Positions 1-4,792 of a stretch of DNA of 6,158 nucleotides are shown here, one piece after another (within the stretch, counting starts at the first letter, position 1; every line of letters starts with the position of its first letter). Position numbers and translations under genes: made by a program. The DNA is from a bacterium HR12 (lineage in GTDB: Bacteria > Actinomycetota > UBA4738 > HRBIN12), in NCBI GenBank assembly GCA_002898915.1, contig BEHO01000077.1, positions 1 to 6,158 on the forward strand. Direction: 5' to 3'. Below the pieces are notes generated by a model. That model was given only the letters and a program-made list of their open reading frames with translations, was not told the DNA's origin and did not search any database.

Positions 1-352
1 CGACGGAGGCCACCCCGAGCTCCCGGTAGAGGACCATCGCCCGCTTCGGGCCGAGGCCGGGGATCCGGATCATCTCCCGCACGCCCGGCGGGATCTTGGC
101 CCGGAGCTCCTCGAGGGCCGCGATCCTCCCCGTGCGGAGGAACTCGTGGATCTTCTCCCCGATCGAGCGGCCGACGTGCGGGATCGCGAGGATCCGCTGG
201 AGGTCGAACCCGGCGATGTCCGCCGGGTACCCGCCGACCGCCCGAGCCGCCTTCTCGTAGGCGCGGGCCTTGAACGGATCCTCGGAGAGGATCGAGAGCA
301 GATCGGCGTACTCCTGGAGCACCGCCTCCACGGCATCGTTGGCGCGCGGCAT
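1..352 (-). CDS. polX: Family X DNA polymerase (PolX), N-terminal fragment cut by the window edge
   Basis: Only the first 117 codons are present; the gene runs off the left edge with no stop. The translation matches the start of bacterial PolX, a gap-filling repair polymerase that usually also carries a C-terminal PHP nuclease domain (not visible here). Residues about 5-50 are the helical 8-kDa-type domain, with the typical stretch DPFKARAYEKAARAV at 25-39. The first helix-hairpin-helix is at about 57-68 (IPHVG then GEKI) and the second at about 97-113 (IPGLGPKR, LYRELG). Lys67 in the EKIHEF motif aligns without gaps, from memory, with Lys72 of DNA polymerase beta, the dRP-lyase nucleophile; the Lys68 equivalent is Ser. 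The usual Gly of the first hairpin is His59. The ATG is supported by a strong GGGAGGAG site. The 15-bp gap to the argF stop suggests co-transcription with argF. A different HhH protein is possible because the polymerase palm domain is not in view, but the combined 8-kDa/HhH signature fits PolX well. Confidence 0.87.
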   Translation of the reverse strand, partial: MPRANDAVEAVLQEYADLLSILSEDPFKARAYEKAARAVGGYPADIAGFDLQRILAIPHVGRSIGEKIHEFLRTGRIAALEELRAKIPPGVREMIRIPGLGPKRAMVLYRELGVASV

Positions 353-355
353 GCG

Positions 356-363
356 CTCCTCCC
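356..363 (-). promoter_or_regulatory. Shine-Dalgarno site of polX
   Basis: GGGAGGAG reads toward the polX ATG at 352. Its GGAGG core ends five bases before the start codon, good spacing for a ribosome binding site. It lies wholly within the 15-bp gap after the argF stop and fixes the polX start. It contrasts with pheS and argF, which have no comparable site, and fits a downstream operon gene that needs its own ribosome loading. Confidence 0.75.
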
Positions 364-367
364 GAGG

Positions 368-1288
368 TCAGACGGCGCCGAGCAGGAACAGCAGCAGCGC
401 CTTCTGCGTGTGGAGCCGGTTCTCGGCCTGGTCCCAGACCGCGGAGTGGGGGCCGTCGATCACCTCGTCGGTGATCTCCTGGCCCCGATGGGCGGGCAGG
501 CAGTGGAGCACGGTCACGTCCGGTCGAGCCACGGCCACCTTCCCGGCGTCGAGGGCGTACGCCGGGAACACGAGGGCCCGCTCCTCGGCCTCCGCCTCCT
601 GCCCCATGCTCGCCCAGACGTCCGTGTAGAGGACGTCCGCATCCCGGCTGGCCTCGATCGGATCGTGGGTGAGGCGCACGCTGCCCCCGGTGCCCTCGGC
701 GATCTCGGTGGCGCGCTGCACCACCTGGGGGATGGGCTCGAACCCCGGGGGCGTGGCCACGCGCACGTGCATCCCGGCCTTGGCGCCGGCGAGGAGGAGG
801 GAGTGCGTGACGTTGTTCCCATCGCCGAGGTACGTGAGGGTCCGGCCGGCGAGGCCGCCCTTGATCTCGCGGATCGTGAGGAGGTCGGCCAGGGCCTGGC
901 ACGGATGCTCGAAGTCCGAGAGGGCGTTGATCACCGGCACCGTGGCCGCCTGCGCCAACAGCTCCAGCCGCTCCTGCTCGAAGGTGCGGAGCACGATCGC
1001 ATCCACGTACCGCGAGAGCACCCGGCCCGTGTCCTCGATCGTCTCTCCCCGCCCGAGCTGGAGCTCGGAGGCGGACAGCGGGATCGGGTGGCCGCCCGTG
1101 GAGGCCACCGCCACCTCGAAGGAGACCCGGGTCCGGGTCGAGGGCTTCTCGAAGATGAGCGCGATCTGCCGGCCGGCGAGCGCCTCGGCGTGGTCCCCGG
1201 GCTTCGCCTTCACCTCGGCCGAGAGGTCGAGGAGCATGGCGAGCTCCTCCACGCTCAGGTCGTCCACCGACAGGTAGTCCCGCTCCAT
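368..1288 (-). CDS. argF: Ornithine carbamoyltransferase
   Basis: This 306-residue protein transfers the carbamoyl group from carbamoyl phosphate to ornithine, giving citrulline, in cytoplasmic arginine biosynthesis. The carbamoyl-phosphate-binding domain comes first, with STRTR at 50-54 and HPCQ at 128-131. The ornithine-binding domain follows, with DGNN at 156-159, the ornithine-specific DVWASMGQE at 223-231 and HCLPAHRG at 262-269 carrying the catalytic Cys263. These motifs separate it from aspartate carbamoyltransferase, and the length is normal for OTCase. The ATG at 1288 gives the expected N-terminus (YLSVDDLSVEEL); no Shine-Dalgarno sequence precedes it, but a -10-like TAGACT lies seven bases upstream, so leaderless translation is plausible. 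It sits 42 bp after pheT and 15 bp before polX. The usual actinobacterial partners argC, J, B and D are not between pheT and argF. A catabolic OTCase (arcB) is possible in principle, but the biosynthetic-type context favours argF. No ArgR operator is evident in the 42-bp gap. Confidence 0.97.
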   Translation of the reverse strand: MERDYLSVDDLSVEELAMLLDLSAEVKAKPGDHAEALAGRQIALIFEKPSTRTRVSFEVAVASTGGHPIPLSASELQLGRGETIEDTGRVLSRYVDAIVLRTFEQERLELLAQAATVPVINALSDFEHPCQALADLLTIREIKGGLAGRTLTYLGDGNNVTHSLLLAGAKAGMHVRVATPPGFEPIPQVVQRATEIAEGTGGSVRLTHDPIEASRDADVLYTDVWASMGQEAEAEERALVFPAYALDAGKVAVARPDVTVLHCLPAHRGQEITDEVIDGPHSAVWDQAENRLHTQKALLLFLLGAV

Positions 1289-1295
1289 CGCACGG

Positions 1296-1303
1296 AGTCT
1301 ATA
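1296..1303 (-). promoter_or_regulatory. -10-like element upstream of argF
   Basis: The minus strand reads TATAGACT here, in an otherwise GC-rich 42-bp gap between pheT and argF. The TANNNT hexamer TAGACT (1296-1301) ends seven bases before the argF ATG, which would put transcription initiation at or next to the start codon. No Shine-Dalgarno sequence is present, consistent with a leaderless mRNA. No convincing -35 hexamer is seen. An identical TAGACTCC octamer precedes pheS. Assignment is by pattern only. Confidence 0.5.
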
Positions 1304-1330
1304 CGGGGTCGGGTGGAACCTGCCGGCGGG

Positions 1331-3706
1331 TCAGCCCGTTCGGAGCTCGGCGCCGAGCTCGCGCGCGAGGCGCTCGGCGATCCGGGCGACGACCGCGTCG
1401 GCCTCCTCGCTGCCGAGGGTGCGGTCCGGGGCGCGCAGGTCCACCGAGAACGCGAGGCTCCGTTTCCCCGGCGGGAGCGGGTCGCCCTCGAAGACGTCGA
1501 ACAGGAGACAGGCGTCGAGGAGCTCCCCGGCGGCCTCCCGGAGGACGGCCTCCACGGCCGCCGCCGGGACGTCGACGTCGACGACGAAGGCGAGGTCCCG
1601 GCGGACCGGCGGGAACCGCGGGATCTCGGCTCCGACGATCCGGGCCTCCGAGGCAGCCTCCCGCAACCTCGGGAGGTCGAGCTCGCCGACGGCGATCCGC
1701 CCCGTGAGATCCAGCGCGGCCGCGACGCTCGGGTGGAGCTCCCCGAGCACCCCCACCCGCTCCCCCCGGAGCAGCACGGCCGCCGAGCGGCCCGGGTGGA
1801 AGGGGCGCCCCAGCGCCTCCCCGTGGTCGAGCCGGATCCCGAGCCCCGCCGCCACGGCCTCCAGGACCCCCTTCGCGTCGAACACGTCGTAGACACGGCC
1901 CCCGCCGGTCCAGCCGGGGTCCGCCACCCCGGTCAGCGCGAAGGCGGCGCTCGGCCGCTCCTCGGGTCGGCCCGCGACGAGGCGGAAGACGGTGCCCACC
2001 TCGAAGATCGCGACGCTGCGGACCTGCCGGTGCAGGTTGCGCCGGACCGCCTTCAGGAGGTTCGGCAGGAGCGAGGTCCGCAGCCATCCCTCCTCGGCCT
2101 GGAGGGGGTTGGTGATGCGGATCGCGTCCGTCGCCCCGACCAGCGCGAGGTCCGTCTCCGAGACGAACGGGACGAGCTGCACCTCGCGCAGGCCCGCCCG
2201 GACGAGGAGCTCCCGCACGCGACCCAGGAACGCGACGGTCTCCGGCACCCCGCCCGCCTGCCGCACGGGCGGGAGCGTGGCGCCCACCCGATCGTAGCCC
2301 TGGATCCGCACGACCTCCTCGATGAGGTCCACCTCACGCTCGATATCCACCCGGTAGCCGGGGATCTCGACGTGCACCACCTCGCCGTCGATCCGGCTCC
2401 GCATCCCGAGCCGGTCGAATACCGAGACGGCGTCGGCCGGCGTGACCTCGTACCCGATCAGCATCGAGGCGCGCGACGTCCGCATGGAGACCCATCGGCG
2501 CTCGGGGGCCCGTCCGACGTCCACGGCCCCGGAGAGCACCCGGGCCCCGCACCAGGCCACCATGAGCTCGCAGGCGCGGTCGGCGCCGCGGGGCACCGCC
2601 TCCGGGTCCACGCCCCGCTCGAACCGCATCGATGCCTCGGTCGAGAGCTCGAGCCGGCGCCGCGTCCGCTGGATCCCGCCCCGCTCGAAGGACGCGGACT
2701 CGAGCAGGATGTCCGTCGTGGCCTCGGAGATCTCGGCCACCTCCCCGCCCATGACGCCGGCGACCGCGACCGGTCGCTCGAGGTCGCAGATCAGGAGATC
2801 GTCCGCGGTGAGGACGCGCTCCACCCCGTCCAGGGTGACCATCCGCTCGCCCTCCCGGGCGCGCCGCACGACGATGCCGGGGCCCTTCAGGAGGGCGAGG
2901 TCGAAGGGGTGGAGGGGCTGGCCGACCTCGAGCATCGCGTAGTTCGTGGCGTCGACCGCCGCCGAGATCGGCCGCATCCCGGCGGCCGTGAGCCTGGCCT
3001 GCACGGGGATGGGCGAGGCCACGTGCCGGACGTCGCGGAGCACGCGGGCGAGGTAGCGGGGGCAGCGCTCGGGGTCCTCGACCCGTACGGTGGCCACCTC
3101 GTCGGCGCGCTCCTCCTCCTCCGGGAACGTCGGCTCGGGGATCCGGAGCGGCGCACCGGTCGCCGCCGCCACCTCCCGAGCGATCCCGATCACCGAGAGG
3201 AAGTCGGGGCGGTTCGGGGTGACCTCGATGTCCAGCACGGCGTCGTCCAGGCCGAGGGCCCGCTTGAGATCGGTGCCCGGCTCGAGGTCCGGGGGGAGGA
3301 TCAGGATCCCCTCGTGCGAGTGGGAGATCCCGAGCTCGTCGGGGGCGCAGAGCATCCCGTTCGAGACGACCCCGCGGATCTCACGGGCGGCGAGCGGCTC
3401 CGGGAGGAGCGGCACCATCGCCCCCGGCCCGGCGAGGGGGACGATGTCCCCCGGGGCCATGTTCCGCACGCCCACCACGACCTCGGTCTCCCCCGAGCCA
3501 GTGTGCACGCGCGCGACGCACAGGCGGTCGCTGTTCGGGTGGTCGCGCACCTCGAGCACGCGCGCGGCGATCACCCCCCGCAGCCGCTCCCACGGGCGCT
3601 CGACGGCCTCGACCTCGGCGCCCTTGCTCGTGAGGAGCTCGGCGAGCTCCTCCGCCGAGAGCTCGGTCGGGCAGAACTCGCGGAGCCAGGACAGGACGAC
3701 CCTCAC
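1331..3706 (-). CDS. pheT: Phenylalanyl-tRNA synthetase beta subunit
   Basis: The 791-residue beta subunit pairs with PheS in the (alpha-beta)2 enzyme that charges tRNA-Phe in the cytoplasm, and it carries the editing site that hydrolyses mischarged Tyr-tRNA-Phe. The GTG at 3706 gives the expected N-terminus MRVVLSWLREF. Domains in order: EMAP/tRNA-binding OB fold at about 40-150 (HPNSDRL 56-62, SNGMLCA 115-121); B3/B4 editing domain at about 205-380 (VDATNYAMLEVGQPLHPFDL 251-270, GVMGG 317-321); B5 domain at about 400-472 (DIEREVDLIEEVVRIQGYD 454-472); catalytic-like core at about 475-690 (LRTSLLPNLL 542-551); and the anticodon-binding FDX-ACB domain at about 697-790 (PVRRDLAFVVD 700-710). 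The length is normal for the bacterial family and the frame is intact. The frame stays open upstream inside pheS to 3946, but that extension lacks family resemblance. GTGA shared with the pheS stop indicates translational coupling. Confidence 0.97.
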   Translation of the reverse strand: MRVVLSWLREFCPTELSAEELAELLTSKGAEVEAVERPWERLRGVIAARVLEVRDHPNSDRLCVARVHTGSGETEVVVGVRNMAPGDIVPLAGPGAMVPLLPEPLAAREIRGVVSNGMLCAPDELGISHSHEGILILPPDLEPGTDLKRALGLDDAVLDIEVTPNRPDFLSVIGIAREVAAATGAPLRIPEPTFPEEEERADEVATVRVEDPERCPRYLARVLRDVRHVASPIPVQARLTAAGMRPISAAVDATNYAMLEVGQPLHPFDLALLKGPGIVVRRAREGERMVTLDGVERVLTADDLLICDLERPVAVAGVMGGEVAEISEATTDILLESASFERGGIQRTRRRLELSTEASMRFERGVDPEAVPRGADRACELMVAWCGARVLSGAVDVGRAPERRWVSMRTSRASMLIGYEVTPADAVSVFDRLGMRSRIDGEVVHVEIPGYRVDIEREVDLIEEVVRIQGYDRVGATLPPVRQAGGVPETVAFLGRVRELLVRAGLREVQLVPFVSETDLALVGATDAIRITNPLQAEEGWLRTSLLPNLLKAVRRNLHRQVRSVAIFEVGTVFRLVAGRPEERPSAAFALTGVADPGWTGGGRVYDVFDAKGVLEAVAAGLGIRLDHGEALGRPFHPGRSAAVLLRGERVGVLGELHPSVAAALDLTGRIAVGELDLPRLREAASEARIVGAEIPRFPPVRRDLAFVVDVDVPAAAVEAVLREAAGELLDACLLFDVFEGDPLPPGKRSLAFSVDLRAPDRTLGSEEADAVVARIAERLARELGAELRTG

Positions 3707-4749
3707 GCGGCCCCCTCGAAGCGCTCGAGGAACCGGACGTCCCCGTCGTAGAACAGGCGCAGGTCGTTCACGCCGTAGCGGACCATCGCCACGCGCTCCA
3801 CCCCCATCCCGAAGGCGAACCCCGTGTAGCGCTCCGCGTCGTACCCGCAGTTCTCCAGGACCTTCGGGTGGACCATCCCCGCGCCGAGGAGCTCGATCCA
3901 GCCGTTGCCGCACACCCGGCAGCCGCTCCCGTCGCACAGGAAGCACGACACCGCGACCTGGGCCCCCGGCTCGACGAACGGGAAGTAGTCCGGGTTCAGG
4001 CGGACCCGGCGCTCGGGGCCGAACAACGCCCGGGCGAAGGCCTCCAGGGTCCCCTTGAGGTCGGCGAAGGAGATCCCCTCGTCCACCGCGAGGCCCTCGA
4101 CCTGATGGAAGACCGAGCCGTGGGTGGCGTCCACGGCCTCGCGACGGTACACGCGCCCCGGCGCGACGACGTAGACCGGCGGCTCCTGCCGCTCCATGGT
4201 GCGGATCTGCACGGCCGACGTCTCGGTGCGCAGCAGCAGGCCCGGCACGTCGATGTAGAGCGAGTCCTTCATCGTCCGCGCCGGATGATCCGGCGGGATG
4301 TTGAGCGCCTCGAAGTTGTGCCAGTCGTCCTCGATCTCGGGCCCCTCGGCGACCCGGTACCCCATACGGGTGAAGATGCCGACGATCTCCTCCTGGACGA
4401 TGGTCAGGGGGTGGAAGGACCCGGGCCGGGGTCGGCGACCCGGGAGCGTGACGTCGACGCGGTCCGTCCGGAGCAGCTCGTCCTCGGCCAGCGCCTCCAG
4501 CTCGGCCCGGCGAGCGGCGAGGGCCCCGTCGAGGGCGGCCTTGACCTCGTTGGCGAGGCGTCCGAGCTCCCGACGCGCCTCGGGCGGCAGGGAGCCGAGG
4601 GAGCGCTGGACCTCGGACCAGGGCGATCGCCGGCCGAGGAACGTGACGCGCGCGCGCTCCAGATCATCCAGGGACGCGGCCTCGGCGATGGCCCGGAGTC
4701 CGCGCTCGCGCTCGGTCTCCAGGGTGCGTCGGGCCTGCTCGGGCTCCAT
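3703..4749 (-). CDS. pheS: Phenylalanyl-tRNA synthetase alpha subunit
   Basis: The 348-residue catalytic alpha subunit activates phenylalanine with ATP and, with PheT, transfers it to tRNA-Phe. Residues about 1-90 form the N-terminal helical coiled-coil arm that binds tRNA. The class II catalytic core follows: SFHPLTIVQEEI at 111-122, RTETSAVQIRTM at 174-185, motif 2 around GRVYRREAVDATH (198-210) followed by FHQVEGL, and motif 3 GFAFGMGVERVAM at 310-322. The Ala in FAFG, corresponding from memory to E. coli Ala294 of the phenylalanine pocket, is retained. Cys269, 272, 277 and 280 form a CxxC-x4-CxxC knuckle, a variant seen in many bacterial PheS proteins but, as I recall, not in typical Streptomyces or Mycobacterium ones. 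The ATG at 4749 lacks a Shine-Dalgarno sequence but has a TAGACT -10-like element nine bases upstream. The last four bases overlap the pheT start. Length and motifs are normal for the family. Confidence 0.97.
   Translation of the reverse strand: MEPEQARRTLETERERGLRAIAEAASLDDLERARVTFLGRRSPWSEVQRSLGSLPPEARRELGRLANEVKAALDGALAARRAELEALAEDELLRTDRVDVTLPGRRPRPGSFHPLTIVQEEIVGIFTRMGYRVAEGPEIEDDWHNFEALNIPPDHPARTMKDSLYIDVPGLLLRTETSAVQIRTMERQEPPVYVVAPGRVYRREAVDATHGSVFHQVEGLAVDEGISFADLKGTLEAFARALFGPERRVRLNPDYFPFVEPGAQVAVSCFLCDGSGCRVCGNGWIELLGAGMVHPKVLENCGYDAERYTGFAFGMGVERVAMVRYGVNDLRLFYDGDVRFLERFEGAA
3711..3717 (-). promoter_or_regulatory. Shine-Dalgarno-like site of pheT inside the pheS end
   Basis: GAGGGGG lies within the last codons of pheS, four bases before the pheT GTG; the GAGG core is seven bases away. 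Together with the GTGA stop/start overlap it supports GTG at 3706 as the pheT start and coupled translation of the two subunits. The match also encodes Glu-Gly residues of PheS, so it could be coincidental. Confidence 0.5.
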
Positions 4750-4758
4750 GGCGTCGGG

Positions 4759-4767
4759 AGTCTAGCA
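4759..4767 (-). promoter_or_regulatory. Extended -10-like element upstream of pheS
   Basis: The minus strand reads TGCTAGACT: a TANNNT hexamer (TAGACT) with TG placed as in extended -10 promoters. It ends nine bases before the pheS ATG, so transcription would start at or within a few bases of the start codon. There is no Shine-Dalgarno sequence between it and the ATG. No clear -35 hexamer is visible in the GC-rich upstream sequence. The octamer TAGACTCC is identical to the one upstream of argF. Confidence 0.5.
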
Positions 4768-4778
4768 AGCGTCCTTCC

Positions 4779-4791
4779 CCCGCCCGGCGGG
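4779..4791 (-). terminator. GC-rich hairpin after the methyltransferase/kinase-like gene (possible weak terminator)
   Basis: CCCGCC-G-GGCGGG is a perfect inverted repeat, realistically a 5-bp stem with a 3-nt loop, starting one base after the stop codon of the upstream gene. It is not followed by a T-run but by GGAAGGACGC, so it is not a classical intrinsic terminator. It could act as a weak U-less terminator or mRNA end structure, or be chance in sequence this rich in G and C. Confidence 0.22.
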
Positions 4792-4792
4792 C

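Noticed and set aside
1289..1330. ArgR operator (ARG box) upstream of argF.
   Set aside because: No AT-rich palindrome resembling the TGAAT-ATTCA type is present in the 42-bp gap, though distant or degenerate boxes cannot be excluded.
146..3751. A 1,201-codon open frame on the plus strand spanning polX, argF and pheT.
   Set aside because: Its codons are exact reverse complements of the sense codons, because polX, argF and pheT happen to share one frame. It stays open only because TTA, CTA and TCA codons are almost absent in this GC-rich genome. The translation is low-complexity (rich in Arg, Gly, Pro, His, Glu, Asp) with no recognisable domain, while the minus strand has full-length conserved families.
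3707..3946. An 80-codon N-terminal extension of PheT inside pheS.
   Set aside because: The frame is open, but the extension is Arg/Gly/Pro-rich and does not resemble PheT. The GTG at 3706 gives the conserved N-terminus and the usual 4-base overlap with pheS.
4750..4792. T-box riboswitch or phenylalanine leader-peptide attenuator upstream of pheS.
   Set aside because: The gap is only 43 bp, too short for a T-box, and holds no Phe-rich leader frame. Only a GC hairpin without a T-run is visible.
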